DNA from: Chlorophyllum brunneum | Lineage: Eukaryota > Basidiomycota > Agaricomycetes > Agaricales > Agaricaceae | Assembly: GCA_963576785.1 (NCBI GenBank) | Contig: OY756143.1 | Location: 558,001-622,000 of the forward strand | Direction of reading: 5' to 3' | Length of the DNA: 64,000 bases | Part shown: one piece after another, positions 34,128 through 44,584 of the stretch | Layout of the letters: each line of letters begins with the position of its first letter | How positions within the stretch are numbered: position 1 is the first letter of the stretch | Made by a program: the position numbers and the translations under genes | Notes under the pieces: generated by a model | The model's database searches: none | Told to the model about the DNA's origin: nothing | The model's input: only the letters and a program-made list of their open reading frames with translations

Positions 34128-34139
34128 ACACTTTACCAA
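34128..34139 (-). other. Chromovirus primer-binding site, apparently self-priming
   Basis: In element sense TTGGTAAAGTGT lies one base after the 5' LTR. It is the exact reverse complement of ACACTTTACCAA inside the LTR (plus coordinates 34224-34235). That segment lies about 34 nt downstream of the LTR TATA box, that is, at the predicted 5' end of the transcript. This is the arrangement used by Tf1 for self-priming. Confidence 0.65.
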
Positions 34140-34140
34140 A

Positions 34141-34440
34141 TGTTACGACCTTAGTCTCTGACTCAGGTTGCAAGCCTTTGGATAAAGGAAAGGAAGTAGA
34201 GAAGGGAAGAAGGGATGATACGATTGGTAAAGTGTAAGGAATACATCAAGTATTACTACACTTTATATACTAGTGGTAGAGGCTAATAATAAGGGAGTCG
34301 AGTAACGGAGTCAGAGGAGACGAGTAGAACGAGTCAGGTAGGAGGCACAGCCTCTAGGGTGATACAGGAGATGAAACGAGTATGAGAGTACACGAGGTAA
34401 CGGGCGCATGATAGGAATGAATGGTCTATGATTCGTAACA
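34141..34440 (-). repeat. Chromovirus 5' LTR (element sense)
   Basis: 300 bp, TGTTACG...CGTAACA, holding the element promoter. Confidence 0.97.
34261..34269 (-). promoter_or_regulatory. LTR TATA box of the chromovirus
   Basis: TATATAAAG in element sense, about 172 bases into the 5' LTR. It predicts transcription starting near 34240-34235. Confidence 0.7.
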
Positions 34441-34445
34441 ATCTT
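34441..34445. repeat. Target-site duplication of the chromovirus (right)
   Basis: ATCTT, identical to 27948-27952. Confidence 0.95.
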
Positions 34446-34680
34446 ATGCTATACCCCAATCAGAGAATATCAACTAAGATTCTTTCCTAATAAAAATCTC
34501 TCTTGTCATCACTGTGAGAGTCAACTCATTCAGACCTACTCCTAAATCCTCTATCATTGTCAATGCTTTGATCATTACTATCCTGTCAGCACTATTAGGG
34601 AGTTAGCTAACTTCTTGAGATGCAACCCTTTGGCCTTTACCTTCCCTCTGAAACCTAAAGTACCTGAACATCAACAATAG
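34446..34680 (+). pseudogene. Remnant of a LINE-like element, right part
   Basis: Frame: CYTPIREYQLRFFPNKNLSC, then HHCESQ, QILYHCQCFDHY, IRELANFLRCNPLAFTFP and a stop. This matches the C-terminal zinc-binding tail of fungal non-LTR retrotransposon proteins (normally Cys-x2-Cys ... His ... Cys), but the His position is Gln here. The chromovirus inserted just upstream of this motif. Confidence 0.45.
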
Positions 34681-36665
34681 GTATATTCATAGCCACTACA
34701 TCTTCTAGTTTTGCCAGAGATTTGGATCTGCTCCTGTGTAAGTTCTTTCTCATTTATCCTTTTCCTTATGCTTTCAGTTATGGTCTTTCCAAATCCATTT
34801 CTCTTATCTCTCTCTTCCTACTTATCTACTATTTTACATAGTTTTCATTCATTGTTTATCATTCCTGTGGTACCTGGGAAGTGCTCCTCCACATGCTAGT
34901 ACAGTTTGTTGTTCCCCTTTTGAGATTGTAAATTGGTAGTTTCTCTCTTATCCATTTCAAAGATTACTTTAGGTTTTGATTTAGATAATGTTAAGTCTTG
35001 TGAAGTTAGTCTACTTTTCTCTTCTCTGAACATTTTGTACTTATACCTTTTTGTATATATGTATATCTAGACTATATTTGAGTACTAGTATATAAATTGT
35101 TGATTAAAAAAAAAAAAGTACTCTCATTAGCTGCCATTGGAGTATTAAGTATAGTTCAATATTCTGTGCTACTAACATTTGTCCCATTCATGTTCAGATT
35201 CCTAGCAAGGATATCAATATTGTCCTGATAGAGTTTCCAGGATTTAAGGGCTAGTCCAAATCCAATTATCAAACCTTACATATAGTTGTGTTGTCATAAT
35301 GACAACTATGTAGGATAAGCTGGATAATATTGTTACCATCAGGAAATACCAAAAAGAATTAGAATCCATTTTGTGAACACCAATACTTGTACAAGGGTCC
35401 AATACTGTATGCTATAGAAATACTCTGAAGTTAGTCTGAAATGTTGTTGACCACTTCCTTGAAGCACTGGAGTAGCAACTCCTTGTGATCCAGTTGCAAA
35501 AAAAGACTGTAAAATAGAAAAAGATTCTTTCTAATACTGATACTAGGCAAGAACTCCATAGCAAATTTCAGAAGTTTGATAAGAAGTGGAGTTGTTATGG
35601 ATTCAGCTACTAAGGGCAATCGAAGAGGATACAACTTCTAGGGTATGGTCTTAATACCTATCTCAGCCAAGTAACTGGATAAGCAAGTGTTATCAAACTG
35701 TCATTACTCAACCAAGGAATGGGAATCCCATTTATCTTGTAGCTCTGAGTGATGAGAGTAAGTAGAAAATAAGCAGCTAAGCAATTTTCTATTGATTGGC
35801 AGCAACTGTCAATGGAAACTTTTCTTGGGTGATCAAGAAGGCTATCCCTGTAGAAGATCAAAGTTTAAGCTTTGACTTTCTAATATAGTTGACTATTTAT
35901 GCTAACTACTTCTTTCCTATAAATACTATGGAGTATAGATAACGAGACTGAAATGAGTTTTATAATGTGAAACTAATAGATATGAAACACAAGACAAAAC
36001 ACTACTAAAGATAGACATAAAACTGATAAGTAACTAAATATAGAGTGAAGTGAAACTGATAAAGATGAAAGAGATGAGTGCTTACTCATCCTCAGAGATC
36101 TCAGATGACAGAGATGGAGATTTATCAGAATAGCTGCAATAACAAGATATGCAGGACAAGGTAGTGGATAATGATAACAATGATGATAATAGTGGTAATG
36201 GAAGAACTGCATCCATAGGCTGATTGGAGTTGGATGATAAGGATGATATTGATGTAATTGATTCTTTGGAAAGGTAGGACTTGGGTGACTCAACAAAGAC
36301 TTGAGTAGTTTATAGCAGTAGGTGGGGAGAGTCATCACTGTCGCTACTGGATACAGCAGGTTCATCATTTGGTGACAAGTCTTTCAGTTACATTTCTATA
36401 CAATAGATTCCATTGGCAACTTGTTGGTGAATAAGCAATTCAAGCACTGGACCATAGGTATACATATAAGAATGGGTATACTGTATTGTCTTTTCTATAG
36501 TGGGTCGTGCTTTCCAACCATTGTTCCAAGTGCCATAGAGATTATTCTTGATGGTGTATAAGTAGAGGTATATATGCAAGTATGGTGTATATTTCCATAC
36601 AAGGCAGAGGAGGGAGTTGATAACAGCGTCATTGTATTATGGTAGTAGTACTAGCAGTATAGCTT
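34681..36665. other. AT-rich sequence of unknown origin
   Basis: It is clearly richer in A+T than the flanking gene arms. The minus-strand frame at 35973-36368 is low-complexity (Ser/Tyr/His/Leu) and not convincing. It is probably decayed transposon sequence, but no ends are visible. Confidence 0.4.
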
Positions 36666-36845
36666 CTAGGAACTTGTCATAGCCTCTAACATAGGTCCAA
36701 GGTTTGGATATAATATTATCCCCTTTGTTAGTAACAAATTCCATTTTGTTACATTCAATCTTGGGTGGTTAGTAGTAAGAACTGTCCTCAGAAAGTTCTT
36801 CAACTCCATATAGTTTGACAGGTTAGTATCTAATGTGATTGGTAT
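36666..36845 (-). pseudogene. Unknown minus-strand ORF, third fragment
   Basis: IPITLDTNLSNYMELKNFLR and about 38 more codons, ending in a stop at 36666. It continues in frame with the fragment at 43755-43852 if copia A is removed. It is not identified; the style (HPRLNVTKWNLLL ... LGPMLEAM) recalls uncharacterised fungal transposon-associated proteins. Confidence 0.4.
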
Positions 36846-37285
36846 TCTCATTTGCACTTACTATAGCTACATTCCATATGACTAGCTCTTTAGTATTATT
36901 CATCTAATATTTGTCATTGAGGCTGTGCCCTCTGACTCACATTATGTACCTTTTACTCATGTATTTCATGAGCTGACTGATTGCTGTCACTCCAATTATG
37001 CTACTAGACACTGTTGATGATATTGCAGTATTTCAAGGGACTTCATAGTCATTACTGACTCATTATGTATAGTTATTACTCATAGGTCTTAGGGTTTGCT
37101 ACCCAGACAATTAGTATATAAAGTAGCATGTATTTCCCTATGTTTCTGTAGACAATCTATTCGATTATTCTTCCTTGCTCTACTTGATTACACAGCAACT
37201 CCTTAGTAACTTTACCATTTACTAACCAAACTATTAGTAAGTCAGATTATCCATCTGTCACTATGTATTACTGTACTGGAAAACA
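36846..37285 (+). repeat. Copia A 5' LTR
   Basis: About 440 bp, starting TCTCATTTGCACTTAC (TG-start mutated) and ending GGAAAACA. Homologous to 38038-38478 and 43316-43754. Confidence 0.9.
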
Positions 37286-37300
37286 GGTTATGGGCTCTGG
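37286..37300 (+). other. Copia A primer-binding site (half-tRNA-iMet type)
   Basis: GGTTATGGGCTCTGG directly follows the 5' LTR. It is complementary to an anticodon stem-loop with CAU, as in Drosophila copia and yeast Ty5, and matches the site in copia B except for two C-to-T changes. Confidence 0.7.
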
Positions 37301-37526
37301 ATTGCCTGCTCCCCATATACCATAACTGGCTATAAGTGGGTTGTAAATAGGCTGATCTGACCAGTCCTATAGAGCATAGTCTTTCTAGCCCATTCCTCTA
37401 ACACAACTCAATTGCTTTATGCTCTATTAAGGCTTCCTCATATAGGTTCATAGCTTAAATGGTACAGTGGTGCAGATCTGATTGTCCACGACTCTGATTG
37501 CTAATTAAGTCTATTTTTAGACTATA

Positions 37527-38900
37527 ATGTCTTCTCCTATCTCTGTTGTACTTAGCTCAATCCCTGTTCTCTCCAGTACTACCAATTATAATGAGTGGGC
37601 AGACCAGATGCAGGATACTCTTGCATTGGTCTCAGCCAACAGAACCTCTGTCATTGGTGATGAGTTTCTGCTAACACCACTATTATAGATACACACTCTT
37701 GTCTTCACCTATGCAATTGTCCTCCCTCCTACAGGACAGGAGGCAATCAAACATGCTGCATACATCCAAATGTATGGGGTTGTTTATTCAGTCATCAAAA
37801 GTAAACTCTCCGCCAAGATGATCAAGGGGAACCTCTCTGATGTCAACAGCATATGGGTGTACCTTTGCACTGTATATGGCCTAGAGTCCATCTCTAGTCT
37901 CTATTTGAAATATGTTGAGACAATTCACTTCTGTCTCCATCTAAATGAGGACCCCTCTGGCCTATTTGCTAAGCTTGCTATTCTTTATGAACAGCTTGAC
38001 ACTAATGGCAATTGTGCTATTCCTGAGATCATCAAAATGATTATTTGCACTTACTATAGCTGTATTCCATGTGACTAGCTCTTCTGTATTATTCACCTAA
38101 TATTTGTTATTGAGGCTGCACCCTCTGACTTATATTATGCACCTCCTACTTATGTATTTCATGAGCTGACTAATCACTGTTGCTCCAATTATGCTACTGG
38201 ACACCACTGATGATATTGCAGTATTTTAAGGGACTCTGTAGTCATTACTAACTCATTATGCCTATTATTACTCGTAGGTCTTAGGGTTTGCTACCCAGAA
38301 AATTAGTATATAAAGCAGTGTGTATTCCTTTATGATTCTTAAGATAATCTACTTGATTTCTATACTTGCTCTACTCAACTCACAGTAACTCTTACTAGTA
38401 CTTCACTGTCCTACTAACTAGCTTATCAGTAAGTCAGATCATCCATCTGCTACTGTGTAAATACTGTGCTGTTTAACAAGCGATGAATTTTCTCTCCAGC
38501 ATTCCAAATACCTGGAATATCATTACTCCATTCCTTATGGTAAATACCCAGATCCCAGCCGTTACCTTCACATCAGTCCAAGAAGCAATAATGAACCATT
38601 GGTCAATGCTCAAAGCAAACTAATTGGTCAACAAGTTCTCTGGTATGAAACCACAAGACATACTCCCACTTTATCAGGGGCAACAACAGTAGTAGTGCAG
38701 AAAACAGCAAGGGCAGCAGTTGTGCCCTCAGCAGCAGCACCAGCAACCTCTGCAGCAGCCACAAGGGGAAGGAGAAAAGAAGAAGAGACAATGCAGCACA
38801 AGGGGCAGCGGCAAAGACTAAGCCAATAAGGTTGATGCTGGACAACTAGCTCCTTCCAGGAATGATACTAGGCAACTAGCATACACTATGGACTTGGTTA
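37527..38900 (+). pseudogene. Copia A gag, disrupted
   Basis: It starts MSSPISVVLSSIPVLSSTTN, with YNEWADQMQ (Gag N-terminal motif), breaks at a TAG near 37687, and resumes at 37770-38037 with LSDVNSIWVYLCTVYG and IPEIIKMI. The LTR at 38038-38478 then intervenes. Gag-like sequence resumes (NFLSSIPNTWNIITPFL), followed by a Gln-rich tail. Confidence 0.75.
38038..38478 (+). repeat. LTR copy inside copia A gag (solo LTR)
   Basis: A full-length relative of the copia A LTR (TG start, TTTAACA end). It interrupts gag, whose sequence resumes on the other side. No clear target-site duplication. It is probably a solo LTR left by recombination after a nested insertion. Confidence 0.8.
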
Positions 38901-39663
38901 ACTTTGGCTTTACCAAGTTAACCACCAAACCAAAAAAGAGTACATATAACCTCATTACCGAGGCATAGTCCTCCATACCTCTCCCTTCTTCCCTTCTCTC
39001 ACAGATGACAAATCCTGCTAAGAAGAAATCTCAAGATCCCTGGCACTGCCCATCTCTATACATGGTTGCCAAGGTAAAAACCTTGGATCTTTATGAGAAA
39101 TGGATAGAAAACACTTCTCTCTTTCATCTAGTCTCTTCTCCAATAGCTGCCTCCATTATGGAGGTTGATAAGCTATTTGGTACCACTCTAGCAGCCAAAC
39201 TGGTCGTAAGCATTCCAGCTCCAACAACTGTCAAGATGGACAAGGATGCAGTGTCAATGGGATCTGAGGACAAGAACTACTCAGACAAAGTAATAGTAGG
39301 TAAGCTAGATCTTGCTAGCTCTTCACAGAAATCTGAAGATTGCTGCAGGGGTATCATATGTATTGTTGATGTCCAAGGAGACTCTCGACTAGGTGCACAG
39401 AGTGCAACCTCAGCCAATGTAGATCTTTGGATAAATAGCCAGACCAATTATATACATGTATAATTATGTAAAACCTTAGATATAATATTTTCTCCTCTGT
39501 TTTCAAGAGTAAAGAACATGTGTGAAATAACACATTACTGCAGTAGCACATGTGGATGTGCAATGAATAGGTAACCTCATAAAATAAGTGATGAATAGGC
39601 AATCTCATAAAATAAGTGATAAATAGGCGACCTCATAAAATGAGTGATGAATAGGCGACCTCA

Positions 39664-42600
39664 TAAAATGAGTGATGAATAGCTTTTGGACTCTGGTGCC
39701 TTCCTCAATGTTACTCCAAACAAGAGGGATTTTGTTGATATTGTCAAAGGTTCTTTTGGATCAGTACAGATTGCAGATGGATCCACACTCTCTATTGGAT
39801 CCTATAGTACTATCTATTTAGAGACAGAAGTAAAACTTGAGTCCAGCAGAGTTCAGTGGCAGACCTTGTACCTTCACCCAGTATATCATATACCAAAGTT
39901 AGATATGAGACTTCTCTCAACCAGATCTATCATGGATAAAACCAGTTTGATTGCAGAAATGTCAAATGGAAAGACTATTATTTGTGATGTTTGTACTAAG
40001 CCTTTCCTAAGCAGATAATGTTACCAGGGTGCTTCTTTGAACCAAGTTCACTTTGTGAATATACATATCTTGTACAATGGAGATCTTTGATTTTCTTTGG
40101 CTTCGATTAATAAAAATACCACATCTTATGATATCTGGCATTGAAGATTTGCACACCCATCTGATCAAGCTCTGGGTTATATGCCAAAACACATGGAATC
40201 TGTCTTGGTGCTTCTACCAAAGGAATAAAAGGTTTGTCCTGGTTGTGTGCTTAGAAAGCTACCAAATAAGGCTTACCATGAGAACTATTCTCATGTATCT
40301 GAGATCTTTGAATTGATCTGTTCGGATCTTCAGGAGCTCCCTATTGTGTCTTACCATAAGTTCAAATGGGTTATGATATTCCTTAATAACTACTCTTCCT
40401 CTGTGCACATTTCTTTTTTGCACAATAAATTAGATGCTACAGGTATCTTCAAGATATTTGCTGAATTGGTGATGAACCAAACAGGCAAACGTATCAAGTA
40501 AGTGTACTCTGATAATAGAGGAAATATATATCTCAGAAACTTAAGGACTACTTTGCTGAGAAAGGAATCCTTCAAGAAACAAGTGCGCCATACATTTACC
40601 AACAGAATGGGCATGCTAAATGTCTTAATCAAACACTTCTAGAAACTACTAGGAGTTTGCATTCAATATGGCTGCTCATATCTATAACAGGATACCTATA
40701 AAGTACCTGAAATGGCTCACCCCTTATGAGATATGGTTCAAAAGGAAACCTAATGTTTTTCATCTCCAAGTATTTGGTTGTGGGGCCTATATATACCTTC
40801 CTGATGAGGTGCAGCAAGACAAACTTGCACCCAAATCAGAATTGATGATCTTTATCGGTTATACAAGTGATAGCAGCAACTTCAAATTTATGTACCATTA
40901 ATGGAACAATTCTATCTTTGTCTCCCCCCATACTAGCTTTGATGAACTCTACTTTCCCAGATGTCCATCACAGTCTGAACAACAAGGCCAATTGCTACCT
41001 AATAATAGCAATTCAAATGATCAAGATAGATTAAATCCTCCCCCTTCTGGAGATGGATTTGTTCTAAGACCATCTGGTCCAAGTGTGCTGCATGCTGGCA
41101 CTACCTCCTTGTCTATGAACTCCTACTTCTAGTCCCAAAGAGCAGACTCTGTTGCCTTTGCCTTCTTCTTCTTCCAGAGGATCTTCTCCTAGATTATCCT
41201 ATAAGGATCCAACTCTACCTCCCTCTCCACCTATGCCGTCTCAGCCTCTAGGAGAAGTTAAGGTTGAAGATGATGTTGAGGAGGCTGCACCTGTGCCTAA
41301 TCCATGTGCTGATGATTGGACTCCCATACCCATTCCAGAAGAGATCTTCATTCCTTATCTAGACATTGAAGCACCAAGAAAACTCCATGATCAAACTACC
41401 CTTCAGGTTTCACAGAGAGAAGAAAACATCTATGGTGACCACTAACACCCAAAGGATATTCTTAGGGACTATGAAAGATACAAATCTTTTGGTTAGCCAA
41501 GACAAGGACAATAGAATCCTAGCCAACCTAATGCCCCTTTAGGGCTTGGTAATTGCATTCCAGGAGAAAATGAGTATGTGCCTGATAGGCTGCAACCTCC
41601 CTTGCCAGTATGAGAGCAAAATATTGATATTGATTTACCCATGCTTAAGCCAAGTAAGGAAGAGCTTTGACAATTAATTCACAAAGGTGGTATGAAATTA
41701 ATCCATTACTGCCTCTCTAAGGCCAGTATAACTTCTCCATCACCATAGCTGGTCCAATTTTGGGACTTTGCCAAGTTGCCACCTACTGAGCATGACAAAT
41801 GGCTTAAGGTATACCTTGAGGAGCTCAATGCACTCAGGAAATGCAATGTGTATGAGTTAGTAGACCACCCTACCAAGGGTATTAACATTGATAAAAATAG
41901 ATAGGTCTTCAACACTAAGTTGGACAGTTGTTGCCATGCTTGACTAGTGGTGAAAGGTTTCTCACAGAAGGAAGGTCTTGACTACAACAAGCTTTTCTCT
42001 CCAATTGTCTACTACAAAACTTCTCATCTCCTGTTCTTCTTAGTAGCAGTCAAAGATTGGGAGATCAAAAGTGTTGACATAAAAACTGCCTATTTATATG
42101 GCAATCTGGATAAAGAAATCTTCATGGAACAACCGGAAGGATTTACACTTGGACATAATAAAGTGTAGAGGTTACAAAAAGCATTATATGGCCTTAAGCA
42201 AGCCAGCTTGGCTTGGTAGCATGTGATGACAAAGTTACTGCTTGCCATGGGTTTCAAGCAATGTCTATCCAATGCTGGAGTATACTACAATTGCTGTCCA
42301 AAGACTAGCTTGATTATGATTGCCCTTGTTTATGTCAATGATATTGTCTTCATAGGCAAGAAGTGCCTCTTCTATTATCAAATGAAGAAAAACTTTATAG
42401 AACAATAGGAATGTTGTGATCTTGGAGAAACTACCAAGTTTCTTGGCATGACTATCTCACAGGACCAGAAGAACAAGCAGATCTATGTCAATCAGATTTC
42501 ATATCTTGATAAGGTTCTTGCTAAATTTGGTGTCACCGCAAGGCCGATTCAAACATTTCTTCTAGCAGGATATGTCTTCCTACCCTACAAGAGTACTGTT

Positions 42601-43290
42601 GACCCTGAGTTCTGCCAGAAGTACCAACAACTTGTTGGATCCCTGATGTATCTCATGATTGGCTTGTAATCTGATATCACTTATGCCATTATGAAACTCA
42701 GTCAGCAGATGGCTAGTCCTTCAGAGGAGTATTACAAGCATAGTTTATACTTGTGCTGTTACCTTCTGAGTATGAGATGCTATCACCTCATTTTTAATGG
42801 GTAATCAAAGAAGTCCATTCAAGGCTTCTCTGATTCTGACTTTGCAGAATGTCTTGCTATGCACAAATCTACTTTTGGCAACTTAGTCTTGTTTGCCAAT
42901 AGACCAGTTTCCTGGTTGAGTCACCAACAAGCCACCACAGTGCTGTCTACTACAGAAGCCGAGTATGTTGCTATGTGCGAGATATCTTGTCAACTGATTT
43001 GGATTCATCAACTACTAAGTGAGATTGGGTTTGAACAGCCTGCTCCACATATTATGTGTGACAATCTAGAATCAACCTTCTGGGCTTCAAACCCAGTTGT
43101 TGAACATTAATCTAAACATATCACGATTCACTGGTACTTCATCCATGAACTTATTGAGATAGACAAAATAGAACGATTTTATGTGGAGTTTGAGAAAAAC
43201 CCTGCTGACATCTGTACAAAAAGTTTAGATACTATTGAATTCCAACAATGTCACAATTATTTACCTATTCAGTTCAGTGCTTGATTTATA
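39664..43290 (+). pseudogene. Copia A pol (protease, integrase, RT, RNase H), disrupted
   Basis: The protease begins near 39680 (LLDSGAFLNVTPN). Integrase core traces are at 40270-40900 (ICSDLQELPIVSYHKFKWVM, then IKYLKWLTPYEIWFKRKPNV). RT spans 41760-42680 (FSQKEGLDYNKLFSPIV, VDIKTAYLYGNLDKEIF, ALVYVNDIVFIG, where the usual YVDD is YVND). RNase H spans 42690-43110 (FSDSDFAECLA, VLSTTEAEYVAM). Numerous TAG, TGA and TAA codons break every domain. Confidence 0.88.
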
Positions 43291-43315
43291 TCACACTTTG
43301 AGCTAGGAGGAGTAT

Positions 43316-43754
43316 TGTCATTTGCACTTACTATAGCTGCATTCTATGTGACTAGCTCTTCAGTATTATTCATCTAATATTTGTCATCAAGGCTACATTC
43401 TCTGACTCACATTATGCATCTCCTACTCATGTATTTCATGAGCTAACTGATTGCTGTCACTCTAATTATGCTACTGGATACCACTGATGATATTGCAGTG
43501 TTTTAAGGGACTCTATAGTCATTACTGACTCATTATGCATAGTTATTACTCATAGGTCTTAGGGTTGGCTACCCAGACATTTAGTATATAAAGCAGCATG
43601 TATTCCTTTATGTTTCTGTAGACAATCCATTCAATTATTCTTTCTTACTCTACTCAATTACATAACAACTTCTTAGTAACTTTACCATTCACTAACCAAA
43701 CTATCAGTAAGTCAGATTATCCATCTGTTACTGTGTATTACTGTGCTGAAAACA
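43316..43754 (+). repeat. Copia A 3' LTR
   Basis: TGTCATTTGC...GAAAACA, preceded by a purine-rich tract at 43303-43315. It contains TATATAAAG at 43585-43593. Confidence 0.9.
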
Positions 43755-43852
43755 CCTGGATCTGAATTTGTATAGAAGGTTCCATTATTAGTGAATAAAA
43801 AATGTACATTCTCTTTATCTATATCTTCCAAATCTATCTTTTGAGTAGTTTT
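43755..43852 (-). pseudogene. Unknown minus-strand ORF, middle fragment
   Basis: It reads TTQKIDLEDIDKENVHFLFT followed by NNGTFYTNSDPG. It is in frame with 51214-51351 across the copia B insertion and with 36666-36845 across copia A. Confidence 0.45.
43848..43852. repeat. Target-site duplication of copia B (left)
   Basis: GTTTT, repeated at 51209-51213. Confidence 0.95.
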
Positions 43853-44425
43853 TGTTGAAGTTTCGGACATATTCTAGAAATAGACTATGAAGTCATTATG
43901 ATAATAATAGACTGATCCGTTACTTTCCAGTAACTTCATTCCATAGTAACTTCCTATGAGTTGCTCTGCATACGATGAGAGTCATAAATACTTGATAGAT
44001 TATTCTACATAGTACCAATGACTAGATACTATGTTCCGCAGTACTCTGCAGGCACTACGCCGCAGTTAAAAGGGAGTCATAAGGAACAATCTATGCAATG
44101 CTAGTATTTTATGTAGTATGACTTGCCTATGTTACAATATGTATATAAACCCCATGTAGCAGACCTAAGTTCTGCATCTTGTTCAATCGAACAACTTCTT
44201 CATCATTGCCTATCTCTTTGAGTACAACACCTCAATCGATCTTATTGACTTTGACCTCTACTTAACTGACGTTAACTGCTTTATCAATAATATCTGTCTA
44301 TCCGAATTACCTTACTACAGGTATCAGATAGAAGCTTATTATCTCGGTGAGTAGACCCTACATTCTCTCCCACTGCGTTTACTGCTGCCCCCAGCAAACA
44401 ACTCGTTACAGTTGTTTCCTCAACA
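43853..44425 (+). repeat. Copia B 5' LTR
   Basis: 573 bp, TGTTGAAG...CTCAACA. Confidence 0.97.
44142..44149 (+). promoter_or_regulatory. LTR TATA box of copia B
   Basis: TATATAAA about 290 bases into the LTR; the likely core promoter of the element. Confidence 0.65.
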
Positions 44426-44440
44426 GGTTATGGGCCCCGG
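44426..44440 (+). other. Copia B primer-binding site (half-tRNA-iMet type)
   Basis: GGTTATGGGCCCCGG lies immediately after the 5' LTR. It includes ATG, the complement of a CAU anticodon, flanked by stem-like sequence. So priming is probably by the internal half of initiator tRNA-Met rather than its 3' end. Confidence 0.75.
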
Positions 44441-44584
44441 TAGCCTTACCGATGGTTAAACCATTATCATCCCCTCTAACTGAGATAGGATGATAGGGCT
44501 TTACCTGACAGAGTTATCCTTGTATTTGATCATTGCTGATACAAGAATTTTCTTCTAGAAAGAAATACACTCGACGAAGATATT

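Larger units (their letters stand above)
27953..34440 (-). mobile_element. Ty3/gypsy chromovirus, complete with LTRs and TSD
   Basis: This 6,488-bp element is read on the minus strand: LTR, PBS, gag with two zinc knuckles, then pol in the -1 frame (protease, RT, RNase H, integrase, chromodomain), an extra ORF, PPT, LTR. The LTRs are 300 bp, start TGTTACG and end CGTAACA, and differ at three positions, so the insertion is fairly young. The chromodomain and the order RT-RH-INT identify the chromovirus branch. Three in-frame TGA codons (33025-33027, 30671-30673, 29453-29455) break it, so this copy is probably non-autonomous. It sits inside a LINE-like remnant. Confidence 0.97.
36846..43754 (+). 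mobile_element. Old, degenerate Ty1/copia element (copia A)
   Basis: About 6.9 kb and AT-rich. LTRs (36846-37285 and 43316-43754) flank gag, protease, integrase, RT and RNase H in copia order. There are many stop codons and frameshifts, mostly TAG at expected Trp codons and TGA at expected Arg codons. No target-site duplication is visible. It is interrupted by a third LTR copy inside gag. It cannot be active. Confidence 0.9.
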
